DNA of 24,578 bases from Gemmatimonadaceae bacterium (GTDB lineage: Bacteria; Gemmatimonadota; Gemmatimonadetes; Gemmatimonadales; Gemmatimonadaceae). Location: assembly GCA_014379705.1 (NCBI GenBank), contig JACMLI010000217.1, positions 1-24,578 on the forward strand. Direction: 5' to 3'. How positions within the stretch are numbered: the stretch's first letter is position 1; the number at the start of each line of letters is the position of its first letter. Below the pieces are notes generated by a model. The model ran no database searches, had not been told where the DNA came from, and saw only the letters and a program-made list of their open reading frames with translations. Made by a program: the position numbers and the translations under genes. Shown here one piece after another: positions 16,796 to 24,578 of the stretch.

Positions 16796-19700
16796 TTAGA
16801 GTGGAGAACCACCGACCCGACGCCCCGCCGTGTACGGCGCCCCCGCCTTCTCCACCTCCCGTTCCAGCGCCGGGATCTCCGTGTCCACGAGTTGCCGAAG
16901 ACGCCCGACCTCCACGCCTAACAACTCGGTGGCGATGCGGAACTGCTCCTGGCTCGTCGCGGTGGGCCCGGCCAGGGACCGGTTCATGCTGCTCGTGATC
17001 GAACCTACGCGCTCATTGATCGACGACGGCGTGGGATCCGAGCGCGAGCCGAGGGCCCGGTCACCACTCAACTCCGTCTGGATGTCCGCGAGTCGCTTGA
17101 GGTAGGCACGGGCCTGCTCGCCGAGCACTTTGGGCGCCGAGGGCGTCTGGTCCAGCGCACGACGGATCTGGTCCAACCGCAGGTTGGTTGCCGCTGCGAG
17201 CTCGGTAACCCCGGTGAGCTGTCGACGCAGTTCCTGCACCTGGTCCTGGAATCGCCCACGTGCCTGGTGCTCCGCGAGTACCTGCGGGCTCGTCGGGTCG
17301 GCGACCACGTTGAAGCTCACGGGTCCGGCGAGCGTGGACGTGACGCCGCCCACGCGCTGAGACAACGTGACGCTGTACTTGCCCGGCGTAACGAAGGGTC
17401 CGGCCGGCCCGCCGCCAAAGAGCTCTTCCTCGTCGGTCGGCGGACGCGTGCTCGCCAACTGGTGCAGCGGCAATCGCAGGTCCCAGGCGACCCGGCTCAT
17501 GCCACGGGCGGTCGGACCGGTGAGTGCGCGAATCGCCTTCCCCTGTTCATTCATCACCGTGAGGATGATCGCTGGTGCTTCCTCGGAGGCCTCGGCGCGC
17601 AGCTCGTCCGCCGATGGGTACTTGAACGGCTGTCCCGCGCGTTCAGCGGCCTTCTCGGCGTCAGTGCGCTTCTGCTTGAGCGTCTTGAGCTGGTCCTTGA
17701 GAGAATACGTGAACACCGCACCGTACGGTGGGTTGTCACCCGAATACAGCATCTCTCCCTGGAAGGCCTTGCGACCACCGCCATAGACCTGCGTCTGCAC
17801 GTACAGCGGGGCATCCCGCGCCGGGAAGAGCGTGGCGTTCGCCGCGATCACTTGCGCATTCAGCGCGCGCAGCGGGGTGTAATCGTCGACGATGTAGATC
17901 CCGCGGCCGAAGGTGCCGATGACGAGGTCGTGTTCGCGCTTCTGGATCGCGAGGTCCGCGACCTTGATCGTCGGGACGCCGGGGATCTTCAGCCAGTGCT
18001 GGCCGCGGTCCTTGCTGGCGTACGCCGAGAACTCGGTGCCGATAAACAGCAGGTTCGGGTCGACGTGATCCTCGGCGAAGGCGAAGGTGCCACCACGGGC
18101 CGGCAGGTCACCGTTGATCGACGTCCATGTGCGACCGAGGTCCGACGTGCGCAGCGCGTAGGGCTTGAAGTCGCCGTTCTGGTGATTGCTGAACGTCGCG
18201 TACGCCACGTTCGCGTCGTGCTCGGACGGGCGGATGCGCGTGACGTAGGCATCGCCGGGGACCCCGGGGAACACGTCGATCTTCCGCCACGTCGTGCCTC
18301 CATCCTCGCTCACCTGGACGAGGCCATCGTCGGTGCCGACCCAGAGCAGTCCTTCCTTCTTCGGCGATTCCTGCACGGCCGAGATGTTGGAGTAGATCGC
18401 GGTCGACGTGTTCTTGGCCACGGCGTCAGGCCCCCAGAGCTTGCCCATCACCGGAAGGCGGTTCCGGTCCACCTGCCGCGTGAGGTCCGCCGAGACCTTG
18501 CGCCACGTGTTGCCGCGGTCGTCGCTCCGGAAGACAAACTGCGCGGCGATGTACAGGCGCTTGCTGTGGTGCGGAGAGATGACGAAGGGCGCGTCCCAGT
18601 TCCAGCGCAGCGGCACGCCGCCCTTCTCCTCCTGCGGCTGGATGCCGATGCGTTCCCCCGTGCGCTTGTCGTAGCGCACGATCACCCCGTGCTGCATCTC
18701 GGCGTAGATGGTGTTGTCGTCCTCGGGGTCGACGCGTGAGACGAAACCGTCCCCTCCCTGCGTGACGAACACGTCCTCGTTGAGGATCCCGTGCTCAGAC
18801 TTCGTGCGCGAGGGCATCCCGAGGGAATTGTTGTCCTGCAGCCCGCCGTACACGTTGTAGAAGGGCCGCGCATTGTCGGTGTCGACGTCGTAGTACTGGG
18901 CGAGTGGAAGGTTCTCGAAGAACGTCCACGTCGCGCCGCGATCCCAGGAGCGATAGAGCCCGCCGTCGTTCCCAACGAGGTAGTGGTTGGGGTTGACCGG
19001 GTCGACCCAGATCGCGTGGTTGTCGACGTGCATGCTGCGCTGTCCGAGCGCGCGCATCGAGCGGCCACCGTCGTCGCTCACCTGGAAGATCACGTCGGGG
19101 ATGTAGATGCGATCAAACTGGTGCGGGTCGGGGAAGACGTCGCCGTAGTACATGGACCCCTGGTTGTAGTCCATGCGCTTCTCCCACGTCACGCCATTGT
19201 CCGACGAGCGATACATCCCGCCGCGCCGGTTGGCGGCTTCGACGACGGCGTAGAGCACGTCAGGGTTCTGTGGGGAGATGGCGAGGCCGATGCGCCCCAG
19301 CTCTTCGTTAGGTAGCCCCGTGTTCACCTTCGTCCACGTCTTGCCGCCATCGGTGGTCCGGTGGATCGCGCTCTCCGGTCCGCCATCGATGAGGGTGAAG
19401 AAGTGCCGGCGGCGTTGGTACGCCGTGGCGACGAGCACGTCGGGGTTGCGCGGGTCCATGACCACGTCGCTCACGCCGGTGTGCTCGCTGATCTTGAGCA
19501 CGTTCTCCCACGTCTTGCCGCCGTCGGTCGTCTTGAAGAGTCCGCGGTCCCCGCCCGCACTCCACAGTGGCCCCTGCGCCGCGACGTAGACAATGTCGGA
19601 GTTCTTCGGGTGCACGATGAGGCGTCCGATGTGCTCCGAGTTCTTGAGGCCGGTGTTCTTCCACGAGCGGCCACCGTCATCGGACTTGTAGACGCCGTCG

Positions 19701-20110
19701 CCGTAGGCCACCGACCGCTGTGAATTGCGCTCTCCGGTGCCGGCCCACACGACGTTCGGGTTCTGCGGATCGAGCGTGACCCACCCGATCGAGTACGACC
19801 CTTCGCGGTCCATGACGGACGTCCACGATGCGCCGCCACTCACCGACTTCCACAGGCCACCGGACGCCGTCCCGATGTACATGATCGCGGGGTCCGTGGG
19901 ATGCACCGCGATGGACATCACGCGACCGCTCGTCATGGCCGGGCCGATCGAGCGGGCGCGCAGTCCGCCGATGGCGTCGGCGGAGACCGCGGGCCGGCTC
20001 GTGGTGTCTCGGGCGGGCGCCGGACGCGTCGGTCGCTGGGCGCTGACCGGATACGTCGTGATGAGGGTGAGCCCGACGAGGGCGGCGATGGGAGCGCAGG
20101 AACGGATCAT
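16796..20110 (-). CDS. large secreted Asp-box (BNR / VPS10-sortilin-like) beta-propeller protein
   Basis: From ATG 20110 the protein has 1,104 residues with a Sec signal (cleavage near SAQ, residue 25). An in-frame ATG at 20230 would place 40 odd residues before it and run almost to the divergent nhaA start. At least nine Asp boxes (S/T-x-D-x-G-x-x-W) are visible, such as SDDGGRSW, TTDGGKTW (twice), SSDNGVTW, SDDRGNTW, SEDGGTTW and TSDLGRTW, giving two consecutive propellers to about residue 740. A region about 780-960 then holds a Lys-rich coiled-coil-like helix and a beta domain (PGKYSVTL), and the end is a helical, Gln/Arg/Leu-rich tail. Such proteins are abundant in Gemmatimonadota and Acidobacteriota and are often annotated as glycosyl hydrolase or sortilin, but no catalytic set is clear. 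A binding or scaffold role at the cell surface is as likely as enzymatic activity. Confidence 0.88.
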   Translation of the reverse strand: MIRSCAPIAALVGLTLITTYPVSAQRPTRPAPARDTTSRPAVSADAIGGLRARSIGPAMTSGRVMSIAVHPTDPAIMYIGTASGGLWKSVSGGASWTSVMDREGSYSIGWVTLDPQNPNVVWAGTGERNSQRSVAYGDGVYKSDDGGRSWKNTGLKNSEHIGRLIVHPKNSDIVYVAAQGPLWSAGGDRGLFKTTDGGKTWENVLKISEHTGVSDVVMDPRNPDVLVATAYQRRRHFFTLIDGGPESAIHRTTDGGKTWTKVNTGLPNEELGRIGLAISPQNPDVLYAVVEAANRRGGMYRSSDNGVTWEKRMDYNQGSMYYGDVFPDPHQFDRIYIPDVIFQVSDDGGRSMRALGQRSMHVDNHAIWVDPVNPNHYLVGNDGGLYRSWDRGATWTFFENLPLAQYYDVDTDNARPFYNVYGGLQDNNSLGMPSRTKSEHGILNEDVFVTQGGDGFVSRVDPEDDNTIYAEMQHGVIVRYDKRTGERIGIQPQEEKGGVPLRWNWDAPFVISPHHSKRLYIAAQFVFRSDDRGNTWRKVSADLTRQVDRNRLPVMGKLWGPDAVAKNTSTAIYSNISAVQESPKKEGLLWVGTDDGLVQVSEDGGTTWRKIDVFPGVPGDAYVTRIRPSEHDANVAYATFSNHQNGDFKPYALRTSDLGRTWTSINGDLPARGGTFAFAEDHVDPNLLFIGTEFSAYASKDRGQHWLKIPGVPTIKVADLAIQKREHDLVIGTFGRGIYIVDDYTPLRALNAQVIAANATLFPARDAPLYVQTQVYGGGRKAFQGEMLYSGDNPPYGAVFTYSLKDQLKTLKQKRTDAEKAAERAGQPFKYPSADELRAEASEEAPAIILTVMNEQGKAIRALTGPTARGMSRVAWDLRLPLHQLASTRPPTDEEELFGGGPAGPFVTPGKYSVTLSQRVGGVTSTLAGPVSFNVVADPTSPQVLAEHQARGRFQDQVQELRRQLTGVTELAAATNLRLDQIRRALDQTPSAPKVLGEQARAYLKRLADIQTELSGDRALGSRSDPTPSSINERVGSITSSMNRSLAGPTATSQEQFRIATELLGVEVGRLRQLVDTEIPALEREVEKAGAPYTAGRRVGGSPL

Positions 20111-20250
20111 GGCACGCGATGGCAACAGGGTGGCAACTCGCGAGGGAAGAAACGCTCCGTTCACCCCCTTCGCGAGCCCCGCGCCTGTTGCCGGGACGCA
20201 TGTCGTTGCACTGGCCACGGTCGGTCGCACGCTCCTAGCTTGCGCGTAGC

Positions 20251-21630
20251 ATGGTCAACACGCCCCCGGGTCGCGCGGCCCCCGAGCCGCTTCGTCGCCT
20301 CATCGCCCCGTTCACCGAGTTTGCCCGGACCGGTGCACTGGGTGGCGTCGCGCTGCTCGTGACGACGGCGATCGCCCTCGTCTGGGCCAACTCGCCGTGG
20401 GCCGCGAGCTATCACCATCTCTGGGAGCAGACGCTCTCGATCGGGCCGACATCGGCCCCGCTGACGATGACCCTCCACCATTGGATCAACGACGGCCTGA
20501 TGACCGTCTTCTTCCTGGTCGTGGGACTCGAGATCAAGCGCGAACTCTCCGTGGGCGAGTTGTGCACGCCGCGACAAGCAGCACTGCCCATTGCCGGAGC
20601 CCTCGGCGGCATGATCGTGCCCGCGCTGATCTACGCGTCGGTGAACGCCGGAGGACCGGGATCGCGAGGGTGGGGCGTGCCGATGGCTACCGACATTGCC
20701 TTCGCGCTGGGGGTCCTCGCGTTGCTCGGCCCGCGCATTCCCGTGGGGCTCAAGGTGTTCCTCACGGCGCTTGCCATCGTGGACGACCTCGGTGCCGTGA
20801 TCGTGATCGCCGTCTTCTACACCGCGACGCTCAACATCACGGCGCTCCTCGGGGCGGGCGTCACCATCGCCGTCCTGATGGCCTTCAATCGCGCTCGCGT
20901 CATGGTCCTGTGGCCGTACCTCACGGTTGGCCTGGTCCTCTGGTACTTCGTGCTGCAATCCGGGGTGCACGCGACGATTGCCGGAGTGCTGCTGGCGCTG
21001 ACGATCCCGGCCTTCGCCACGATGGGGTCTCCCGAATTTTCGGCGCGGGCGCGAGGGCTGCTCGACACGTTCGACGCCAACGCCTCGGATTCGGGACAGG
21101 TCATCGAGAATCCGGCCCAGCAGAATGCGCTGTTCGCGCTCGACGTGGCCGCGTCACGAGCCAACGCGCCCCTGCTGCGCATCGAGCACGCACTCCATGG
21201 AGTCGTGTCCTACGGCTTGATGCCCATCTTCGCCCTCGCCAACGCCGGCGTGACGCTCGGTGCTGTGGGTGGGGCGCTGCGCACGCCCGTGACGTGGGGG
21301 GTCATCCTGGGCCTGTGCCTCGGGAAGTTCATCGGCATTTCCCTGTTTGCCTGGGCGGGCGTCCGGTCCCGCCTGGCGACGCTGCCCACGGGGGTCACGT
21401 GGAACCACATGCGAGGGGCAGCCGTCCTTGGGGGGATCGGTTTCACGATGTCGATCTTCATCGCCGGCCTCGCCTACGGCGTGCCCGCCCTCAACGAGGA
21501 CGCCAAGATCGGGATCCTGATCGCGAGCACCGTGAGCGGCGTGGTGGGGTACGCCATGCTGCGCTTCGGGGGGCGGCAGCGCACGAACGATCCAGCGCCC
21601 GTGGCCGCGCTCGAAGCTTCAGGTAGTTAG
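20251..21630 (+). CDS. nhaA: Na+/H+ antiporter NhaA
   Basis: NhaA exchanges protons for sodium across the inner membrane for pH and salt homeostasis. This 459-residue protein has the family's pattern of about twelve helices. Key residues are visible: D178-D179 in LAIVDDLGAV (the ion-binding Asp pair), the Asp of VPMATDIAFALGVL, and K359 in GLCLGKFIGISLFAW, the helix-X Lys. FFLVVGLEIKREL near residue 90 is also diagnostic. It is about 70 residues longer than the E. coli protein, mainly from a longer N-terminus and a loop about 260-300 (SPEFSARA...ENPAQQ). It diverges from the Asp-box gene over 140 bp, in which I see no clear promoter; a TAGCTT box at 20236-20241 would give a nearly leaderless transcript. 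The stop overlaps a GTTAGG hexamer. Confidence 0.95.
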   Translation: MVNTPPGRAAPEPLRRLIAPFTEFARTGALGGVALLVTTAIALVWANSPWAASYHHLWEQTLSIGPTSAPLTMTLHHWINDGLMTVFFLVVGLEIKRELSVGELCTPRQAALPIAGALGGMIVPALIYASVNAGGPGSRGWGVPMATDIAFALGVLALLGPRIPVGLKVFLTALAIVDDLGAVIVIAVFYTATLNITALLGAGVTIAVLMAFNRARVMVLWPYLTVGLVLWYFVLQSGVHATIAGVLLALTIPAFATMGSPEFSARARGLLDTFDANASDSGQVIENPAQQNALFALDVAASRANAPLLRIEHALHGVVSYGLMPIFALANAGVTLGAVGGALRTPVTWGVILGLCLGKFIGISLFAWAGVRSRLATLPTGVTWNHMRGAAVLGGIGFTMSIFIAGLAYGVPALNEDAKIGILIASTVSGVVGYAMLRFGGRQRTNDPAPVAALEASGS

Positions 21631-21639
21631 GTCCACGGC

Positions 21640-22596
21640 TCAGTCGGGTGCGGGCGCCGCGACGCCGATGCGCTTCTTCACGAGGTACACCGGCCGCCGC
21701 TTGGTCTCCTCGAAGAGGCGCCCGAGGTAAACACCCAGGATCCCGAGGCAGAAGAGCTGCACGGCCGACGAAAAGAGCAGCACCAGGATCAGCGACGTCC
21801 ACCCGCGCGCCTCGCGCGGGTTGTAGCCCGCAATCGCGAAGTTCCAGAGGTACTGCGACAACACCACGAGGCCGAGCGCAACCGCGATGAGGCCGACGAA
21901 GAAGCCCACCAGCATGATGGCCTGCAGCGGACGGTAGCTGAAGTTGACGATGCCATCGCTCGCCAGGCCGAGGAGCTTGCGCAGCGTGTACTTGGGCTCC
22001 CCCGCGTAGCGCGCCGCGCGCTCATACGCGAGCCCGGTCTGGCGGAACCCGACCCACGTGCGCAGCCCCCGGACGAACCGGTTGCGTTCCGGGAGGCTAT
22101 TGATCGCGTCCACGACCTCACCTCGCATCACGCAGAAATCCCCCGCGTCGAGGGGGATGTCGAGCGTGGCGAGCCGCTTGAGTGCCCGGTAGTACGTATA
22201 GTACGCGAGCCGCTTGAGGAGCCCTTCCTTTCGCTTCGTGCGGATCGCGTACACCACGTCGTACCCTTCCCGGATCTTCTCGATGAACGGCAGCAACTCC
22301 TCGGGGGGGTCCTGCAGGTCCGCGTCCATCACGCAGACAATCGATCCCGTCGCATGGTTGAGCCCCGCGGTCACCGCCGGCTGGTGCCCGAAGTTCCGGC
22401 TCAGCGACACGACCTTCACGCGCGGATCAGTGGCGGCGAGCCCCTCCAGGATCTCGAGCGTGCGATCGCGACTCCCATCGTCCACGACGACCAGTTCCCA
22501 GTCTTCTCCCCACGCGGGCGACGCATTCCTCACGCGTCGGTGCAGCTCTTCGATGCCGTCTTCTTCGTTGTAGGCAGGGACGACAAGGGAGATCAT
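21640..22596 (-). CDS. GT2 polyprenyl-phosphate glycosyltransferase (GtrB / ArnC / DPM1-like)
   Basis: This 318-residue enzyme would transfer a sugar from a nucleotide donor to undecaprenyl phosphate at the inner face of the membrane. The GT2 domain covers about residues 1-210, with VVPAYNEED (5-13), VVVDDGSRDRT (37-46) and DADLQDPPEE, which contains the metal-binding DxD (D91/D93). Two C-terminal hydrophobic segments follow (about 225-258 and 265-295), as in GtrB-type proteins, then a basic tail (RLFEETKRRPVYLVKKR). Its ATG directly follows the stop of the upstream membrane glycosyltransferase. The natural model is a pair: this enzyme makes the lipid-linked sugar and the partner uses it on the outer face. 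It converges on nhaA with a 9-bp gap. Confidence 0.92.
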   Translation of the reverse strand: MISLVVPAYNEEDGIEELHRRVRNASPAWGEDWELVVVDDGSRDRTLEILEGLAATDPRVKVVSLSRNFGHQPAVTAGLNHATGSIVCVMDADLQDPPEELLPFIEKIREGYDVVYAIRTKRKEGLLKRLAYYTYYRALKRLATLDIPLDAGDFCVMRGEVVDAINSLPERNRFVRGLRTWVGFRQTGLAYERAARYAGEPKYTLRKLLGLASDGIVNFSYRPLQAIMLVGFFVGLIAVALGLVVLSQYLWNFAIAGYNPREARGWTSLILVLLFSSAVQLFCLGILGVYLGRLFEETKRRPVYLVKKRIGVAAPAPD

Positions 22597-24186
22597 TCAG
22601 TTGTGGAGGCGCAGCAGGGAAAACCGCCCGAACTGGGCGGCCACCCGGAGATCCGGCGCAAGGCTCCCCGGGGCACCGGGGTAGTAATAGCCCACGCTGT
22701 CGGTTGGCAACAGGACGACCGGGGCATGGTACTGCGCCATGACGTTCAAGAGGTCCTGTCGGCCGGGGTAGGGGGGCGAGACAGCCGGCCGCCCAGTGTG
22801 GTACGTAAACATGTACGGCAGGTGCGAAATCACCGACGTGGCCGCGGGCATCGTGCTCGCCGTTGCTACCGCGGAGGCGCGAAATTCCTCCAGGCTACGG
22901 TCCCTGCCGGCCATCGCCCTCGTCGTCGATACGTCCTGCGGGACCACGACAAGCAAGGCATAGGCAATCGCCGGGGCCATCAGCCACCGACGCCTCGCTC
23001 CTAGCTGGACGAAGAACGGCGCGAGCAGCACGCAGACGAGCAGCGTGTTCCCCACGCTGAAGTAGCGTGGCTCCGCATGGGGCCCCCGCACCGCAAGCGC
23101 AGCAATCGTTCCGACCCACAGCAACACCACGAACGCGGTTTCCGGGCCCAACCCGCCACGCCGCACCGCCAGCGCACTCGCGATGAACGCGCCCACGAGC
23201 AACACGGCAGCGAAGTGACTTTGCATCGCGAGGCCCGCGGCCGCTCGGCGAATCGTGACGCCGACGCCTCCAGCGGCAAAGGCCACGACCTCCTTTCCCT
23301 CGCGCCGGAGCACCTCGCCCGTCGTCGGCGGCGTATCGAGGCTCCGGTAATACTGGTCCTGCTCACGGCCGTCGCGGGACGCATGGTAGTCCATGAGCCA
23401 GTAGAAGCCGGCGTCCGAAGCGAATGGTGATCCCCGGACGCGAGCCGTGTGCACGAGCCACGGCGATATCACCACGAGTGCGGCGATGCCGATCCTCACA
23501 CCGCCCAGGACCCCACCGCGCATCCCGCGACGCCAGAGCATCCACAGGGCAACCGGAGGCACGACGAGGCTCGACGACGATCGCGTGAGCCATGCGAGCC
23601 CCAGTACCGCGCCCGCGGCCCACCAGTGCCATCCCACGCGCGCGCGCGCCACGAGCGCGAGAAAGCACACGACGAGCCCGGTCGCAAGCGCGTCGGGCAT
23701 CAGCGCATACGAGATATGCCAGTTGGCGGGGAACAACACGGCCGCAGCAGCACCGGCGGTGGGCAACCAGTACCCGGGGCGAAAGGCCCGCAGCAGAAAG
23801 AAGGTCCCAACACCAATGAGCACGCTGCCGAGGATCGACACGATCGCCGCGGCGCGCGCGGCGTCGAGTCCCGCAAACGGCATGACGGCGGCCGTCAGGG
23901 TCGGGTACAGCGGATTCGCATTGTGGAAGTACATCGGCAGCGAATCCGGCTTGAGGAACAGGAGCCAGTTCGCGTCGTTCACGTAGCCGCGGCCTTCGAG
24001 CAGGTTACGCGCGACAATCCCGACGTACGCGCTGTCGTGCGTGAAAGAAGGCGACGCGGCCACATCGCTTGGAAGTGCAAGTATGCGCACGCCCACGTAC
24101 GCGAGCAGGAGGCCGATTCCAAGAAGCCAGGGGAAACCGGCAAGTTGGGGCCCCTGACTTTTCAACCAGCGTCCAGGTCGCTTCAC
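22597..24186 (-). CDS. membrane glycosyltransferase of the PMT/ArnT (GT39/GT83-like) type
   Basis: The product has about 529 residues and roughly ten to twelve transmembrane helices. It has the GT-C arrangement: a first helix, then an extracytoplasmic loop with the acidic catalytic site in SFTHDSAYVG (D51 from my start), followed by ARNLLEGRGYV and a Pro-rich loop with a NANPLYP phrase. The C-terminal ~110 residues are a soluble exported region. I prefer GTG 24186, which has GAGG five bases ahead. A GTG at 24231 is possible but abuts the T-tract of the terminator at 24233-24261. Family enzymes move sugar from a polyprenyl-phosphate donor to lipid A, protein or glycan; the acceptor here is unknown. 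The downstream GT2 gene probably makes its donor. Confidence 0.85.
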   Translation of the reverse strand: MKRPGRWLKSQGPQLAGFPWLLGIGLLLAYVGVRILALPSDVAASPSFTHDSAYVGIVARNLLEGRGYVNDANWLLFLKPDSLPMYFHNANPLYPTLTAAVMPFAGLDAARAAAIVSILGSVLIGVGTFFLLRAFRPGYWLPTAGAAAAVLFPANWHISYALMPDALATGLVVCFLALVARARVGWHWWAAGAVLGLAWLTRSSSSLVVPPVALWMLWRRGMRGGVLGGVRIGIAALVVISPWLVHTARVRGSPFASDAGFYWLMDYHASRDGREQDQYYRSLDTPPTTGEVLRREGKEVVAFAAGGVGVTIRRAAAGLAMQSHFAAVLLVGAFIASALAVRRGGLGPETAFVVLLWVGTIAALAVRGPHAEPRYFSVGNTLLVCVLLAPFFVQLGARRRWLMAPAIAYALLVVVPQDVSTTRAMAGRDRSLEEFRASAVATASTMPAATSVISHLPYMFTYHTGRPAVSPPYPGRQDLLNVMAQYHAPVVLLPTDSVGYYYPGAPGSLAPDLRVAAQFGRFSLLRLHN

Positions 24187-24232
24187 GACGACCTCATCAG
24201 CAATTAGCGTTCCTTCTCCCACAACTCGCACA

Positions 24233-24261
24233 GAAAAAGGCGCGCCTCTCAGGCGCGTCTT
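24233..24261 (-). terminator. intrinsic terminator reading leftward, upstream of the membrane glycosyltransferase
   Basis: On the minus strand a 10-bp stem (arms 24252-24261 and 24237-24246, one G-U pair, loop 24247-24251) is followed by five T residues (24238-24234). It should end a transcript that enters from the right edge of the window, so the glycosyltransferase needs its own promoter in the ~50 bp that follow. A minus-strand TGA (24249-24251) lies in the loop. Confidence 0.75.
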
Positions 24262-24507
24262 CGTTGCGTCACAAAGAGGTCAAGGTTTTTGCGCTGCCCC
24301 TTCACGAACACTTCCTGCCCGCGGCGACAAAGGTCGGCATCTCCCCGCGGACGACGGAGACGGGCGCTTCGAGGTCGGCGTCGAACAGGGCCGGCCGGAG
24401 CGCGGCTTCGCCTTGCCCGCAGTCGATGAGAAGCGCATGACATTGAGTCGGAAGCGGTGAGAATTCGCCGAGGACAGCGAAGGGCCAGAAGCCCTTCGGA
24501 GACGCAT
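24262..24507. other. unassigned stretch with weak coding signal and one strong hairpin
   Basis: No recognisable gene is present. On the minus strand one frame ending at TGA 24302-24304 has strongly G/C-biased third positions over about 24305-24440 (peptide including HALLIDCGQGEAAL and SVVRGEMPTFVAAG), as real genes in this window do. It has no convincing start and stays open past the window edge. Another minus frame ends in the terminator loop at 24249. A small gene, or a gene broken by a frameshift, is possible. An 8-bp perfect hairpin with a 5-nt loop lies at 24478-24498 (CGAAGGGC / GCCCTTCG) and has no T-tract. Confidence 0.3.
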
Positions 24508-24570
24508 GGACTAGTGGACTCGCGGCCCACTGGTCTCTACCAGCCCACGAGCCCATTAGCCCACTAGTCC
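24508..24570. repeat. inverted-repeat element with inner hairpin and degenerate 8-bp tandem units
   Basis: Perfect 10-bp inverted arms GGACTAGTGG (24508-24517) and CCACTAGTCC (24561-24570) enclose 43 bp. At the centre is a second hairpin, CTGGT (24530-24534) with ACCAG (24539-24543). Read on the minus strand, the right half is a run of degenerate 8-mers (GGGCTAAT, GGGCTCGT, GGGCTGGT). The element may continue beyond the window. It looks like an intergenic palindromic repeat family, not a coding sequence. Confidence 0.6.
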
Positions 24571-24578
24571 AATGACCA

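Noticed and set aside
17267..18739. 490-codon plus-strand open frame opposite the Asp-box protein gene
   Set aside because: It is antisense to a clearly coding propeller gene, is Arg/Val/Asp-rich with no domain, and is the usual mirror frame of GC-rich coding DNA.
20397..21626. 409-codon plus-strand frame inside nhaA
   Set aside because: It is a shifted frame of nhaA, Arg/Gly/His-rich with no membrane segments.
24237..24261. Plus-strand intrinsic terminator
   Set aside because: The hairpin is followed by CGTTGCG on the plus strand with no T-run; only the minus-strand orientation has a T-tract.

Overview
The window is GC-rich and densely coded, with strongly G/C-biased third codon positions, short gaps, several 4-nt gene overlaps and many GTG starts. 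It holds secreted or lipoprotein enzymes, a ~1,100-residue Asp-box propeller protein, a Tat-exported cyclic amidohydrolase and a PQQ sugar dehydrogenase. This gene mix resembles Gemmatimonadota or a similar soil or sediment Gram-negative. That placement is inference; there is no rRNA or other phylogenetic marker here. I see no CRISPR array, tRNA, rRNA, transposase, integrase or phage gene.

Layout. (1) 1-4240, plus strand: the end of a multi-pass membrane protein overlaps a FixH/YtkA-like exported protein with duplicated His-Leu-His-Pro motifs; argJ (ornithine acetyltransferase) and a small alpha/beta hydrolase follow. (2) 4360-5573, minus strand: a gamma-glutamylcyclotransferase-like gene overlaps an orphan PstS-like binding protein. 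(3) 5663-7798, plus strand: a lipoprotein prolyl oligopeptidase behind a readable sigma-70-type promoter. (4) 7802-15319: a divergent sugar-oxidation locus. A lipoprotein PQQ aldose dehydrogenase and a TSUP permease read leftward. A YjhG-type sugar-acid dehydratase, a 45-codon remnant of a fumarylacetoacetate-hydrolase-family gene, an exported SMP-30 lactonase and an NAD-dependent epimerase-like protein read rightward. (5) 15333-20110, minus strand: an Asp-box (VPS10/sortilin-like) protein followed 11 nt later by a Tat-signal dihydropyrimidinase/hydantoinase. (6) 20251-21630, plus strand: NhaA. (7) 21640-24186, minus strand: a PMT/ArnT-like membrane glycosyltransferase followed immediately by a GtrB/DPM1-like GT2 polyprenyl-phosphate glycosyltransferase. 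(8) 24233-24578: a minus-strand intrinsic terminator, an unassigned stretch and an imperfect hairpin/tandem-repeat element at the window edge.

The most coherent biology is in block 4. Aldose is oxidised to lactone outside the cytoplasm by the PQQ enzyme, lactone is hydrolysed to aldonate by the SMP-30 protein, and aldonate is dehydrated to a 2-keto-3-deoxy acid by the IlvD/Edd enzyme. The next Weimberg-type step, a FAH-fold dehydratase, survives only as a C-terminal scrap between the dehydratase and lactonase genes, so the pathway looks rewired or completed elsewhere. I find no clearly new defence or mobile system. The most unexpected signal is compositional: every leucine TTA codon I could find in the assigned genes (six of six) is followed by a GGN glycine codon inside a GTTAGG hexamer, which suggests a genome-wide DNA motif.
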